A DNA stretch of 64,000 bases from Bdellovibrio sp. qaytius (GCA_004011035.1 CP025734.1:124001-188000), one strand, 5' to 3'; positions 8,845-18,302 are shown, numbered from the stretch's first letter. Translations and numbers: made by a program. Notes: generated by a model from the letters alone, not told the origin.

Positions 8845-9087
8845 ATGAAAACTTCTATAAACACGGATCTAAAAATTAAAGGCGAAAGTGTGCACGTGCA
8901 GACCGAAGACTGGGGTCACGAGCATAAAAAATTAGTGGCGCGTGTTTATCAACACGGTCGCATGGTTAAATCATTCGAAGTGCCTTACGAAAAATTAAAT
9001 TCTCCGCTGACTGATAAAATGCGCCAAGGATATGCCCAACAACTTCATGAAAAAGTGATTGATTGGGTAAATGAGGGCGGCCTTTAA
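8845..9087 (+). CDS. Small conserved-looking protein upstream of ftsE
   Basis: 80 aa from ATG 8845 (a TTG two codons upstream is an alternative). I do not recognise it. The sequence is charged with an alternating pattern (VHVQTEDWGHEHKKLVARVY) that suggests a small beta-rich domain, and it ends in a likely helix. Its stop touches the ftsE start (TAAATG), so it is the first gene of the ftsE-ftsX-envC-ctp operon and may be co-translated with ftsE. Confidence 0.6.
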   Translation: MKTSINTDLKIKGESVHVQTEDWGHEHKKLVARVYQHGRMVKSFEVPYEKLNSPLTDKMRQGYAQQLHEKVIDWVNEGGL

Positions 9088-9774
9088 ATGTCTATTTTAG
9101 AGCTAAGCCACGTTTACAAAACATATCAGAACGATCGCCACGCTTTAAAAAACATTTCATTCAAAGCTGATGCTGGTGATTTTATTTTTCTAACGGGCCA
9201 TTCAGGTGCGGGTAAATCGACCCTTTTTAAAATTCTATCAGCACAAGAATCAGCAACAAGCGGGTCGGTTTCAGTTTTAGGTAAAGACATGAATGAATAC
9301 GACCACAGAAATATTCATGAATACCGCCGTGAGATTGGTATTATCTTTCAAGATTTTAAATTAATTCCAGAAATTACAAACCGTGCAAATTTAGAAATTC
9401 CGCTGAATGTGATCGGCCAAAGTCGCAAAGAAATGGATGAAGCGGTAAAACAAATCATCGACCTTGTGGGCATTAAGTCTTCGTATTTAGACGAGTATCC
9501 TGAATCTCTATCTGGCGGAGAACAGCAAAAAATCGCCGTGGCCCGTGCGATTATTCATAGACCAAAAATTATCTTCGCCGATGAGCCCACGGGTAACTTA
9601 GATAAAGAAGCCAGCATAAATATCTTAATGATTTTAAAAGAACTGACTAAGTGGCAAACCACAGTTTTATTTGCAACACATGATGAAAATCTGATGAGCC
9701 GTGTTCAAAGTAAATCAATTCACCTTAAAGCGGGTGAGATTGAGAGTGCGGCCGGCCGAGGCATGGTTCTATGA
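9088..9774 (+). CDS. ftsE: FtsE, cell-division ABC transporter ATPase
   Basis: 228 aa ABC ATPase: Walker A GHSGAGKST near residue 35, Q-loop FQDFKLI, signature LSGGEQQ near 141 and Walker B IIFADEPTGNLD. The FtsE-typical pattern (short length, no extra domains, overlap with ftsX) makes this FtsE rather than a lipoprotein exporter. With FtsX it is expected to drive a periplasmic activator of peptidoglycan amidases at the septum. Start ATG abuts the previous stop. Confidence 0.93.
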   Translation: MSILELSHVYKTYQNDRHALKNISFKADAGDFIFLTGHSGAGKSTLFKILSAQESATSGSVSVLGKDMNEYDHRNIHEYRREIGIIFQDFKLIPEITNRANLEIPLNVIGQSRKEMDEAVKQIIDLVGIKSSYLDEYPESLSGGEQQKIAVARAIIHRPKIIFADEPTGNLDKEASINILMILKELTKWQTTVLFATHDENLMSRVQSKSIHLKAGEIESAAGRGMVL

Positions 9775-10604
9775 AGCATGTTTTTCATATCGTTATAGGT
9801 CTATTTTTTGCCTTACTGATTTCAGTATTAGTTACCCAAAATAATATCAATTTATTCATGGGTGATGCAGATGATTTTAAAAAGGCCACAATATACTTTA
9901 AGCAAACGACGTTAGAAAAAGAAGCCGATGCTTTCGCTGCAGAAAAACTAACTAACGTAGAAAAAGTAAAAAAAATCAGTAAAGAAACCGCTGTTCAAGA
10001 TTTTAAAAATACGTTTGGCGATTTTTCTAAAAACTTATCTGAATTAGAATCGTTAACAGATTTAGTGCCGTTATCATATGAAGTCGTATTTAAAAGCTTA
10101 GAAGATCGTAAGCAGTTTATCGCTGCAGAAGCTTCAAATGAGCTTGTAGATGAAATCGTAGCGGTTGATCAAGTTTTTTCGCGCTACACTTCATTACAAA
10201 AAAGTTTAGGCGCCTTCACATTTATACTTTTTGCCGTTAGCTTTTTAGTTTGCGCCCTTTTAACGTCGCTTCTGATTAAGAACATGATTCATAACGATCA
10301 ACGAAGAATCGAAATTTATGCTCTATTTGGCGAAAGCTACGGCGCTATTGTAGCAAAATATTTCAGAAACTTATTAGGCTACTTTATCACAACATCAGTT
10401 TTAAGTTTGATCGTTGTATTTACGTTTTATTCAATTTTTAAAGCTAAATTAACGGCTACTCCTGATCTGCGCTTTATGGGTGATCGATTAACCTTCTTAA
10501 ATACGTCTCAGTTCTTAATTTTACTTTTAAGTTTTGCAGTGGCTTATTTTGGTGGGCTTTACTTTGTACTTAAACGATCGGTCTTGAAATCATTTCAGCG
10601 GTAA
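9771..10604 (+). CDS. ftsX: FtsX, cell-division membrane protein
   Basis: 277 aa, overlapping ftsE by four bases (ATGA). It has one N-terminal transmembrane helix (residues 5-24), a periplasmic domain of about 120 residues and three more helices at about 150-172, 205-225 and 245-268, the FtsX topology. FtsX passes the ATPase cycle of FtsE to the periplasmic EnvC-type protein, which here is the next gene. Confidence 0.9.
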   Translation: MKHVFHIVIGLFFALLISVLVTQNNINLFMGDADDFKKATIYFKQTTLEKEADAFAAEKLTNVEKVKKISKETAVQDFKNTFGDFSKNLSELESLTDLVPLSYEVVFKSLEDRKQFIAAEASNELVDEIVAVDQVFSRYTSLQKSLGAFTFILFAVSFLVCALLTSLLIKNMIHNDQRRIEIYALFGESYGAIVAKYFRNLLGYFITTSVLSLIVVFTFYSIFKAKLTATPDLRFMGDRLTFLNTSQFLILLLSFAVAYFGGLYFVLKRSVLKSFQR

Positions 10605-10605
10605 T

Positions 10606-11505
10606 ATGAAATTTTTATTTGTACTTTTCATTGCAGTGTTTGCTTTTGCAGCTCCTGAAAAAAGCTTAGAGACAAATATTTTACAAATCGAAAAAGATAT
10701 CGCTGATGCCTACGCAAAAATGTCGGTTAACAATCAGTCTATTGCGGTCGCGCAAAAACAAATCTCTGATATTAATCTAAATATCGATGAAAAGAAAAAA
10801 TACTTAGCTAAACGGATGCTGGCGCAAAAAAGCGTAAAATCAATGAGTTGGTTTCTAGCACTCGATACAAAAAACAAAGCCATTTTAGATCGTAATTTTA
10901 AAATTTTTAAAAACATTAATTCATCTGATATCACTGCACTTTATGAATACCGCTTGGCTTTAGACGAAGTTAAAAGCCAACAGCAGTTTTTGGAAGGCGA
11001 AAATAAAAAATTAAAAGAACTGACTCAGTATCTATTAGATCAAGAAGTTAAACTTAAAAAAGCCGAACAAGAGCAAATCGCCATTCTTGAAAAGATTAAC
11101 TCAATCGATCACCTATTAAATTTCAAAGGCAACTTAACCTTGCCTGTAACCACAAACATCATCGAACGCTTTGGCAGTGCGCATGATCGCGATAATCAAT
11201 ACGCTCTCTTGGTCAAAGGCCTAGTGTTTGATGGCAAAGATAAACAAGTTGTAAAGGCTTTCGGTCCAGGCAAAGTCATTTTTCGTGACCGCATTCCCTA
11301 TTGGGGAGATTCTTTAATAATAAGTCACAAAGGTGGGTACTTTTCAGTCTACGCCGGAGTTGAAAACGCGGTTGTTAAAATCGATGACGTCGTCACAAAC
11401 GAACAGATCATCGCACAAACCAACGGGCAAGAATTTTACTTCGAACTTAGACACTTAAATATCCCATTAAATCCTTTGAGCTGGATTAGGAAAAACAATG
11501 ACTAA
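10606..11505 (+). CDS. EnvC-like coiled-coil protein with degenerate LytM domain
   Basis: 299 aa: signal peptide (1-16), a long coiled coil (about 20-165) and a C-terminal LytM/M23-like domain (about 185-290). The zinc ligands of active M23 peptidases are not recognisable: where HGxG and YAH would be expected the sequence reads SHKGG and YAGVE. The same is true of E. coli EnvC, which activates amidases instead of cutting peptidoglycan. It starts one base after the ftsX stop. I infer that it is the FtsEX-controlled amidase activator. The last eight bases overlap the Ctp protease gene. Confidence 0.82.
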   Translation: MKFLFVLFIAVFAFAAPEKSLETNILQIEKDIADAYAKMSVNNQSIAVAQKQISDINLNIDEKKKYLAKRMLAQKSVKSMSWFLALDTKNKAILDRNFKIFKNINSSDITALYEYRLALDEVKSQQQFLEGENKKLKELTQYLLDQEVKLKKAEQEQIAILEKINSIDHLLNFKGNLTLPVTTNIIERFGSAHDRDNQYALLVKGLVFDGKDKQVVKAFGPGKVIFRDRIPYWGDSLIISHKGGYFSVYAGVENAVVKIDDVVTNEQIIAQTNGQEFYFELRHLNIPLNPLSWIRKNND

Positions 11506-12838
11506 AAAAATATCGGGTGCAGTAATTCTTTTGTTCGTCGTACTAAGTGCAAAACCAATGTGGTCTTGGGCTGAAGAAAGATATACAGATTTACAAAACT
11601 TTTCAAAAATTTTAAATCTAGTTCAGCAGTACTATGTTGAACCAGTTGATACGAAAAAATTAATCAATGGCGCCATTAAGGGTATGTTACGTGAATTAGA
11701 TCCACACACAAGCTACATGCCACCAGATATTTTCAAAGATTTCGAATCAGAAACAGCTGGTGAATTCGGCGGTCTTGGTATCGAGATTTCAATCACAAAT
11801 GGTGTATTAACTATTATTTCTCCGATTGAAGATACTCCAGCATGGAAAGCCGGTATTAAACCAGGCGATAAAGTGATTGCGATTGATGGTAATTCAACAA
11901 AAGGTTTTTCTCTTGTTGAAGCGTCAGCATTACTTAAAGGTAAACGTGGCGATCCGGTTGTTTTATCAGTTGTTCGTGAAAGCTCAGATAAACCATTAGA
12001 TATCACAGTGGTGCGTGGCCAAGTTAAAATTAAATCAGTTAAAGCAACGATGTTAGATGATGGTTATGTTTACGTAAAAATCACAAGCTTCATCGAAACA
12101 ACTTCGACTGAATTAGAAAAAGTATTAGCCGATTTTAAATCATCAAACAAAAAAATGGATGGTATCTTAATCGACTTAAGAAAAAATCCAGGTGGTTTAT
12201 TAGATCAAGCGATCAAAGTTACAGATATGTTCTTAAAAGAGGGCGTGATCGTAAGTACAATCGCACGTGATCCAAAAAATAAAGACGTTACCTACGCTTC
12301 TAAAAAAGCTTTATATGCAGATGTACCAATCGTTATCTTAGTTAACGAATACTCAGCTTCAGCCAGTGAAATCGTATCAGGCGCCTTGCAAGATAATAAG
12401 CGCGCGATCATCGTAGGTGAAAGAACATTCGGTAAAGGTTCAGTGCAATCAGTTATTAAATTAGGTGATGGCAGCGGTTTAAAATTAACAGTGGCAAGAT
12501 ACTACACACCAAGCGGAGTATCGATCCAAGCAGAAGGTATCAAACCAGATATCGAAATCGAAGAAGTGAACTCAGAACTTTTCTCGAAAGCCTTAGCTGA
12601 TAAAAAAGGTATTCGCGAACAAGATATCTCTGGCCACTTAATCGGCGACAAAGAAAAGAAAAAAGCACCATCAAAAGGCAAACACGATACAAGTGCAGCA
12701 GCCTGGTGGAAAGACGTAGCTAGTAAGAAAGATTCTGAATTAACAGAGAAAGAAAAACTGTTTAAAACAGATTACCAAGCTTACCAAGCATACTCATATT
12801 TGAAAGCGATTAAGACTTTAAATTCGTTACAGAAATAG
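11498..12838 (+). CDS. ctpA: C-terminal processing peptidase (S41 family) with PDZ domain
   Basis: 446 aa, exported (N-terminal hydrophobic segment 5-20). Order: S41 N-terminal region with LDPHTSYMPP (about 68), PDZ domain (about 85-170), then the S41 protease core with EYSASASEIVSG near 290 (serine nucleophile) and GERTFGKGSVQ near 315 (general-base lysine). Such Ctp/Prc proteases trim periplasmic proteins and in several bacteria control peptidoglycan hydrolases. The 8-bp overlap with the EnvC-like gene places it in the FtsEX operon. A Lys-rich C-terminal extension of about 70 residues follows the core. Confidence 0.92.
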   Translation: MTKKISGAVILLFVVLSAKPMWSWAEERYTDLQNFSKILNLVQQYYVEPVDTKKLINGAIKGMLRELDPHTSYMPPDIFKDFESETAGEFGGLGIEISITNGVLTIISPIEDTPAWKAGIKPGDKVIAIDGNSTKGFSLVEASALLKGKRGDPVVLSVVRESSDKPLDITVVRGQVKIKSVKATMLDDGYVYVKITSFIETTSTELEKVLADFKSSNKKMDGILIDLRKNPGGLLDQAIKVTDMFLKEGVIVSTIARDPKNKDVTYASKKALYADVPIVILVNEYSASASEIVSGALQDNKRAIIVGERTFGKGSVQSVIKLGDGSGLKLTVARYYTPSGVSIQAEGIKPDIEIEEVNSELFSKALADKKGIREQDISGHLIGDKEKKKAPSKGKHDTSAAAWWKDVASKKDSELTEKEKLFKTDYQAYQAYSYLKAIKTLNSLQK

Positions 12839-12849
12839 GTAGGCCGTAC

Positions 12850-12878
12850 CTTTTTGGGGAGCAGTGCATCCCAAAAAG
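12850..12878. repeat. Inverted repeat with CCGTACC elements
   Basis: CTTTTTGGG (12850-12858) and CCCAAAAAG (12870-12878) are perfect inverted copies around an 11-base loop. CCGTACC occurs just before (12844-12850) and again at 12883-12889. The same CCGTACC core with a pyrimidine or purine run is found in the intergenic regions near 19337 and 24746. Confidence 0.6.
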
Positions 12879-12900
12879 TAACGCCGTACCCAAAAAGAAA

Positions 12901-12930
12901 AAGGCCTGGTTCATCACCAAGCCTTTTTTT
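12901..12930. terminator. Bidirectional terminator between ctpA and tig
   Basis: AAGGCCTGGT and ACCAAGCCTT form a 10-bp stem with one mismatch around TCATC, followed by seven T on plus and preceded by an A-rich run that gives T on minus. It serves both convergent genes. Confidence 0.85.
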
Positions 12931-12953
12931 ATTTCTAAAATTTCGAAAAGAAA

Positions 12954-14267
12954 CTAGTTCTGTTCTTCTTTTAAATCTTTAGCATCAACTTCTTTAATTT
13001 TTGCTTTATCAGTTAAAAGTTTTAAAACTTTTTCTTCAGTGATCATGTAAGTTAAACGAGAAGCTTGTTCAGGTTTACCGTACCATTCACGGATACGTTC
13101 TTCTTCTAGGCCTGTTTGTTTTGCGTATTCAACAAACTTAGCGTCGATGTCTTCTTTGTTGCATTGTAATTTGTGTTCAGTTGCTAATGCATCGATTAAG
13201 AAAGACGACTGAATCATTTCGCCAGCTGTTTTAGCGAAGTCTGCATCCCATTTTTGTACGTAAGATTCGAAATCAGATTCTTGCATACCTTGATCAGACA
13301 TACGTTTTTTGAAGTCTTCGATTAAAGATGCTTTTTGATCTTTAAGTAAAGAAGCTGGCACATCAACTGGATTTGCTTCAACCATTTTTTTGATTAAACG
13401 GTTTTTGAAGTTATCTTCGATACGTTTTTTATCAGATTGCTCGATATCTTCACGTAAAGTTTTTTTGAATTCTTCAACAGTTTGTTTTGTACCGATTTGA
13501 GCTAATAATTCTTCGTTTAACTCAGGTAATTCTTTTTTCTTAAGACCTTTTAAAGTCACTTTGAAGTCGACTGGTTTACCAGCGATTTCAGCAGAGTGGT
13601 ATGGATCTGGAAATTTTAAGTTAACAGTTTTAGTGTCGCCAACTTTCATTCCAACGATAGCTTCTTCGAAACCTTCGATGAATTGTTTTGAACCTAATTC
13701 TAAGTTGTGATCAACGCCAACGCCATTTTCTAATGGGCCGCCGTTTACGAAACCTTCGAAATCAACAACTGCGATATCACCCATTTGAGCCGGGCGAACT
13801 TCTAAAACGTCTACAGTTTTAGCGCGTGAAGTACGAATATTATTTAACGCTTGGTCAAATTGTGTTTCGTTCATTACGAATTTTTCTTTTTCTACTTCTA
13901 AGCCTTCCCATTTTTTGATTTTAACTTCTGGGCGAACTTCGATAACTGCAGTAAATTTGAAATCTTTTTCTTCAGCTGGATCTTCGAATTCGAATTCTGG
14001 GTAGCTGATAGGATCGATATTTGATTCTTTAAGAGCTTGTGGATAATGCGATTGGATAAGATCTTGAGCTACGTCACCAAGAACTTGCGATTTGTACATA
14101 GACTTGATTGTGCTGATTGGGGCTTTACCTTTACGGAAACCTTTAATCTGAACACTACGTTGGATGCTTTGGTAAACTTTTTCAAAAGCGTTGGTTACAA
14201 CGTTTTGCGGAATCTCAACATTGATTTTTCTTTGTAATCCTTCAGTGATTTGAACTTGTGCTTTCAC
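12954..14267 (-). CDS. tig: Trigger factor, ribosome-associated chaperone
   Basis: 437 aa with the three usual parts: N-terminal ribosome-binding domain containing GFRKGKAP (about residues 43-50), FKBP-type prolyl isomerase domain (about 150-245) and the helical C-terminal chaperone domain. It binds nascent chains at the ribosome exit. A GGAG-type ribosome-binding site precedes the ATG. In many bacteria tig heads a tig-clpP-clpX-lon cluster; here it is on the opposite strand, about 7 kb from clpP, and convergent with ctpA. Confidence 0.96.
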   Translation of the reverse strand: MKAQVQITEGLQRKINVEIPQNVVTNAFEKVYQSIQRSVQIKGFRKGKAPISTIKSMYKSQVLGDVAQDLIQSHYPQALKESNIDPISYPEFEFEDPAEEKDFKFTAVIEVRPEVKIKKWEGLEVEKEKFVMNETQFDQALNNIRTSRAKTVDVLEVRPAQMGDIAVVDFEGFVNGGPLENGVGVDHNLELGSKQFIEGFEEAIVGMKVGDTKTVNLKFPDPYHSAEIAGKPVDFKVTLKGLKKKELPELNEELLAQIGTKQTVEEFKKTLREDIEQSDKKRIEDNFKNRLIKKMVEANPVDVPASLLKDQKASLIEDFKKRMSDQGMQESDFESYVQKWDADFAKTAGEMIQSSFLIDALATEHKLQCNKEDIDAKFVEYAKQTGLEEERIREWYGKPEQASRLTYMITEEKVLKLLTDKAKIKEVDAKDLKEEQN

Positions 14268-14355
14268 TACGACTCCTTTTAAACTTAACTCGTAATTCGT
14301 CTCTGGTATTTAACCGATTTTTTTGAACTGAATTTTGGAAATTAGAGTAGTTTGT

Positions 14356-15231
14356 ATGCAAAAGCAACAAATACATTTTGTAACTGGTAAAGGTGGCGTC
14401 GGAAAGTCATTTTTCGCTGCGGCTTTAGCTGAAAGTCTAGCTAAAATGTCGCAATATTCTCCTCAGGAAAACGTCACTTCGAAAACCATTTCAAAGCCTA
14501 TTTTGCTAGCAGAATTTAATGATCATAGTTTTTATCGCGAGTATTTAGGCGATAAACCCGCTTATTTTGATTTGGCTCAGTGGACTGGGGCTGAATGTCT
14601 TAAAGAATATGCTATTCATCTGCTAAAAATTGAATCTCTGTATAAACTTTTTTTCGGAAATCCAATCACAAGAGCCCTTATTGATGTTTCACCGGGGCTG
14701 CTTGAGTTAGCTATTTTAGGCAGAGCCACTTCATACCCGCGCAAACACGGGCCGCCCTTAAAATACACGCATATGGTCTTTGATGCCTTTGCAACAGGAC
14801 ATTTTTTAACGATGTTGCGCGCCCCTGGTGGCTTAGCAAAAATCATTCAGTTCGGCCCTATGGGAGAACAAACGCGCTCGATCGATCAATGGATTCGCAA
14901 TCCAGAATTTTGTCATATTCATTTAGTTTCTTTACCCGAAGAAATGCCAGCCACTGAAACTGTAGAATTATTCGAGACAATTAAAAGTGAGTTCGGCATT
15001 ACTCCTAAAGTTTATTTGAATAAATATCTTTTTTTAAAAAAAGCAGATTTAGCCAATGAACCAGAATCTGTAAAAATATATTTTACCAATTTATTAGAAC
15101 AACAAGAGTTGGCAGAGCAAATATTTAAAGATCATAAAATTAAATATGTGCCGGTGCCGTTGATTCCTGAAATTGAAACAGAAAAACTTTTGCATGAAGC
15201 TTCTGAGTATTTATTGAAAGAAGTTTTATGA
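14356..15231 (+). CDS. ArsA/Get3-like ATPase, first of a pair
   Basis: 291 aa from ATG 14356 (a TTG seven codons upstream is less likely). Residues about 7-15 are VTGKGGVGKSF, a deviant Walker A of the SIMIBI class, in which the usual Thr is Ser. The middle part is more divergent than its partner. Paired ArsA-like ATPases of this kind are, from memory, common in myxobacteria and Bdellovibrio. There is no arsenite permease nearby, so an arsenic role is not supported. It overlaps the next gene by four bases. Confidence 0.7.
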   Translation: MQKQQIHFVTGKGGVGKSFFAAALAESLAKMSQYSPQENVTSKTISKPILLAEFNDHSFYREYLGDKPAYFDLAQWTGAECLKEYAIHLLKIESLYKLFFGNPITRALIDVSPGLLELAILGRATSYPRKHGPPLKYTHMVFDAFATGHFLTMLRAPGGLAKIIQFGPMGEQTRSIDQWIRNPEFCHIHLVSLPEEMPATETVELFETIKSEFGITPKVYLNKYLFLKKADLANEPESVKIYFTNLLEQQELAEQIFKDHKIKYVPVPLIPEIETEKLLHEASEYLLKEVL

Positions 15232-16250
15232 TAAAGGTCGCAGCCACAACAAAAACGATTATTTGTATCGGTACAGGCGGGGTCGGCAAAACGACAATGG
15301 CTGCGGCGATGGCTTCAGGATTATCAGAGCATAAAAAAGTCTTAGTTTTAACAATTGATCCATCGTTAAGATTGGCTCAGGCCTTGGGTATTAAGCCCGA
15401 TGGCGAAGTTTACAAAGTTAAAAATAATCTTTACGCTTGCACCTTAAATCACGCAAAAGCGTTTCATGAGTTTGTTTTAAAAGCGGCTAAAGATTCAGCG
15501 TCGCCAGAACAAATTGAAAAGTTATTGCAAAATAAATTGTACAAACAACTTTCAACACAATTAAGTGGTTCACAAGATTTTTCATCATTATTTAAACTGA
15601 ATGAATTTGTACATTCTAAAGAATACGACATTGTAATTTTAGATACTCCGCCAGCGCAGCACACTTGGAACTTTTTGCATGCACCAGAAAAAATTGGCCA
15701 GTTATTTAATGAAGGTGTGGCGCAGTGGTTTCGTGATCCCGATCAAAAAGACACAGGCTTTTTGAAACGCATTTTAAATACAGGCACAACTCAAGTTTTA
15801 AAAGTTTTAGAAAACTTAACGGGTTCTGAATTCGTCAAAGAGCTTGGAGTTTTCTTTCGCGCTATTCAGAAATGGCAAACGCCGTTAGAAAAACAGGTTT
15901 GGGATTGTCATAAGTTATTAACTGCTAAAACCACCGAATTTATTTTAGTCACGGCACTTGATCCTTCACGTATTAGCGAAGCTTTGCGTCTAAGTTCTGA
16001 AATCGAAAAACAAGGGTACAATCTAAAATCTATTATTATAAATCGTGTACCAGTTTGGATTAAAGAAGAGGTCACAGCCGGGCCGGTTGTTCGTTATGTT
16101 AAATATCTTAAAGCTTTAGAGGCAAAACTTGTGGGGTCTAAGTCTAAGTTTGGCCCGCATCTTAAGGTGTACAAATCCCATGAACTCAGTCACAATCAAC
16201 TACATGTGGAAAATCTTAGCGATATCTATCACCGTATTGAGCTTATCTAG
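15228..16250 (+). CDS. ArsA/Get3-like ATPase, second of a pair
   Basis: 340 aa with Walker A GTGGVGKTTMAAAMA (about 17-31), the switch-like LTIDPSLRLAQALG and VILDTPPAQHTWNFL (Walker B region), all typical of ArsA/Get3 ATPases. The ATGA overlap with the previous gene suggests that the two form one complex. Substrate is unknown; membrane-protein targeting or an envelope task is possible because a lipoprotein gene overlaps its 3' end. Confidence 0.78.
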   Translation: MIKVAATTKTIICIGTGGVGKTTMAAAMASGLSEHKKVLVLTIDPSLRLAQALGIKPDGEVYKVKNNLYACTLNHAKAFHEFVLKAAKDSASPEQIEKLLQNKLYKQLSTQLSGSQDFSSLFKLNEFVHSKEYDIVILDTPPAQHTWNFLHAPEKIGQLFNEGVAQWFRDPDQKDTGFLKRILNTGTTQVLKVLENLTGSEFVKELGVFFRAIQKWQTPLEKQVWDCHKLLTAKTTEFILVTALDPSRISEALRLSSEIEKQGYNLKSIIINRVPVWIKEEVTAGPVVRYVKYLKALEAKLVGSKSKFGPHLKVYKSHELSHNQLHVENLSDIYHRIELI

Positions 16251-16986
16251 CTGTTCGTTATTTGGCCGCAAAGAAACTAAAGCGGCTTTGATGACTGATT
16301 TTGAGCGCGGAAAATATTTAGTTTCAATTTCTGAATATGAAAAAGCCGAACCTTTTTTACTTAAAGCTGTAGTTCGTGAAGATGATAATTACGCTGAGTC
16401 AGTTTTATTATTAGGTAAAATCTATGATCAAATGGCGTTACCTGAACGTGCGATTTTAAATTTACGCGATTATTTACAACGCGGTAAGGGCACTGAATTA
16501 GAAGTTATGCAGGCTAAAGCGTTATTACTTAAGAACTTAGCCAAAGTAAAAGCCCCGATCGAAAATGCCGATGAAAAAAAATATATCACGCGCATTATGA
16601 CCAATAAAAACCAAGATCTGCGCCAAGCTTTAGAAAGCCTACGTTGGACTTTAGATTTTAATTGCGGTGCCTATTGCGTTGAAGAAGTGACGTATTTAAA
16701 AGAAATTCAAGTGCAACTTCTTTATGCTGTTGAGACTGATCCTAAGCTGTATAAGCGTGTATTCGATGTCTTAACGTCTCGTTACGATTATTTCGAGACT
16801 TTTCTTAAAGAACCGCAAATGGATTTAGAATACAGAAAAAAAATCGCCCAAGGGCTTTACGAGGCTTTACAAAAGCTAAAGAGTTCTCATCTTGAAAGCA
16901 GTACTTTAGGTTCGGTTAAAACCGCAGAATTAATTTCCTATTTAGAAGCGTATCAAAAACGAATTGAACGCTGGTTATACGAGTAG
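16180..16986 (+). CDS. TPR-like lipoprotein
   Basis: 268 aa from ATG 16180, chosen for an AAGGTG ribosome-binding site; the ATG at 16204 would give a more usual 17-residue signal peptide (MWKILAISITVLSLSSC). LSSC is a lipobox, so the mature protein is probably membrane anchored. Helical repeat sequence (about residues 45-110, GKYLVSISEYEKAEPFLLKA) looks like TPRs. The gene begins inside the end of the ArsA-like gene (71-bp overlap) and is followed by gshA after 3 bp, so it sits in a four-gene operon. Confidence 0.72.
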   Translation: MNSVTINYMWKILAISITVLSLSSCSLFGRKETKAALMTDFERGKYLVSISEYEKAEPFLLKAVVREDDNYAESVLLLGKIYDQMALPERAILNLRDYLQRGKGTELEVMQAKALLLKNLAKVKAPIENADEKKYITRIMTNKNQDLRQALESLRWTLDFNCGAYCVEEVTYLKEIQVQLLYAVETDPKLYKRVFDVLTSRYDYFETFLKEPQMDLEYRKKIAQGLYEALQKLKSSHLESSTLGSVKTAELISYLEAYQKRIERWLYE

Positions 16987-16989
16987 AAT

Positions 16990-18279
16990 ATGACAACTAT
17001 TAAATCGCAGGCCGCTGGCCTGACAGGAGCTCAGGCTCACATACACACGCAGATTTGTAACAATTATGAAAAAGTTTCTGATTGGTTTAAACAACAAACT
17101 TCTGTTTTGGAATATCCAATTTATTCAAGCTATGACATTCGCGATGCGGGTTACAAAGTAACTAACGTGGATGCGAATATTTATCCAGCGGGCTTTAATA
17201 ATATTTGCCCTACAGATAAAGAAAGCGCTGTTGATCTGTTTCAAAAATATATTCATGTTCATTATGGCAAAAATGTTAAAAAAATTCTTCTAGTGACTGA
17301 AGAACACACGGCGAATCCTTACTATTTAGAAAACGTGGCTACGATTTCTGAACTGTTAGTTGCTGGCGGCTTTTTTGTACAAGTCGCATTTCCAAAAATG
17401 CTAGAGACGCCTCTTGAATTAACAAGTGTCACTGGTAAAAAAGTCATCGCTTACAGTGGTTATACAAACTCAGCTAGTTTTCAACAGTTTGCTCCAGATA
17501 TCGTGATCAGTAATAATGACTTTTCAATGGCTTTAGCTGAATGGGGTGATCAATTACAATTACCTCTTAATCCCCCAAGAGAACTTGGTTGGTATCAAAG
17601 ACAAAAATCACGCTATTTTGAAAACTATAATTCATTAGTAGATACATTCTCAAAAATCGCAGGCATTGATCCATTTTTAATGCGTGTTGAAACTGAATTG
17701 TTTGAACATTTCGATATCAACAGCGATGAAAGCCGTGATGCACTCGCAGCGCGTGTAGATGCGTTCTTAGCAAAGCTTCAAGCTAAATACACAGAAGAAA
17801 AAATCGAACAAAAACCATTTTGCTTCGTTAAAAATAATGCTGGAACCTACGGTTTAGGTGTTATTAAAGTTTCGTCTGGCCAAGAAGTAAAAGAGTGGAC
17901 ATACAAATCACGTAAAAAAATGAAAGCCGCAAAAGGTGGACGTGAAGTTGAACAAGTTATTATTCAAGAGGGAATTCCTTCAGTAGTGACTTCAGATCAA
18001 GCCTCGGCTGAACCAGTTATTTATATGGTTGGTTGTGAATTAGCGGGTGGATTTTTAAGAACTCACTCTGAGAAATCTTCGACTGAAAGTTTAAATTCTC
18101 CGGGCGCAGTTTATAAAAAATTATGCGTGACAGACCTACTAGACAATCGTCAGGGGTGTCCGCAAGAGAACGTTTACGGGTGGTCAGCTAAGTTAGGCTT
18201 ACTAGCTATCGGTCTAGAAGCGCAACAGATGAAAGTCCAATTTAAGGGTTACAAAAAAGCAGAGTGCGGGTCTATATAG
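16990..18279 (+). CDS. gshA: Glutamate-cysteine ligase, TIGR02049 type
   Basis: 429 aa. The segments VDANIYPAGFNNICPTD (about 60), FCFVKNNAGTYGLGVIKV (about 280) and GGFLRTHSE match, from memory, the proteobacterial GshA subfamily first named from Acidithiobacillus (TIGR02049), with an ATP-grasp-like nucleotide site. It forms gamma-glutamylcysteine, the first step of glutathione synthesis. No gshB is in the window. Confidence 0.82.
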   Translation: MTTIKSQAAGLTGAQAHIHTQICNNYEKVSDWFKQQTSVLEYPIYSSYDIRDAGYKVTNVDANIYPAGFNNICPTDKESAVDLFQKYIHVHYGKNVKKILLVTEEHTANPYYLENVATISELLVAGGFFVQVAFPKMLETPLELTSVTGKKVIAYSGYTNSASFQQFAPDIVISNNDFSMALAEWGDQLQLPLNPPRELGWYQRQKSRYFENYNSLVDTFSKIAGIDPFLMRVETELFEHFDINSDESRDALAARVDAFLAKLQAKYTEEKIEQKPFCFVKNNAGTYGLGVIKVSSGQEVKEWTYKSRKKMKAAKGGREVEQVIIQEGIPSVVTSDQASAEPVIYMVGCELAGGFLRTHSEKSSTESLNSPGAVYKKLCVTDLLDNRQGCPQENVYGWSAKLGLLAIGLEAQQMKVQFKGYKKAECGSI

Positions 18280-18302
18280 CACGAGCATGATATTATTTAG
18301 GT

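Noticed and set aside
14356-16250. Arsenite efflux system
   Set aside because: ArsA-like ATPases are present but there is no ArsB, ArsR, ArsC or Cys-rich metal site nearby; a targeting ATPase is more likely.
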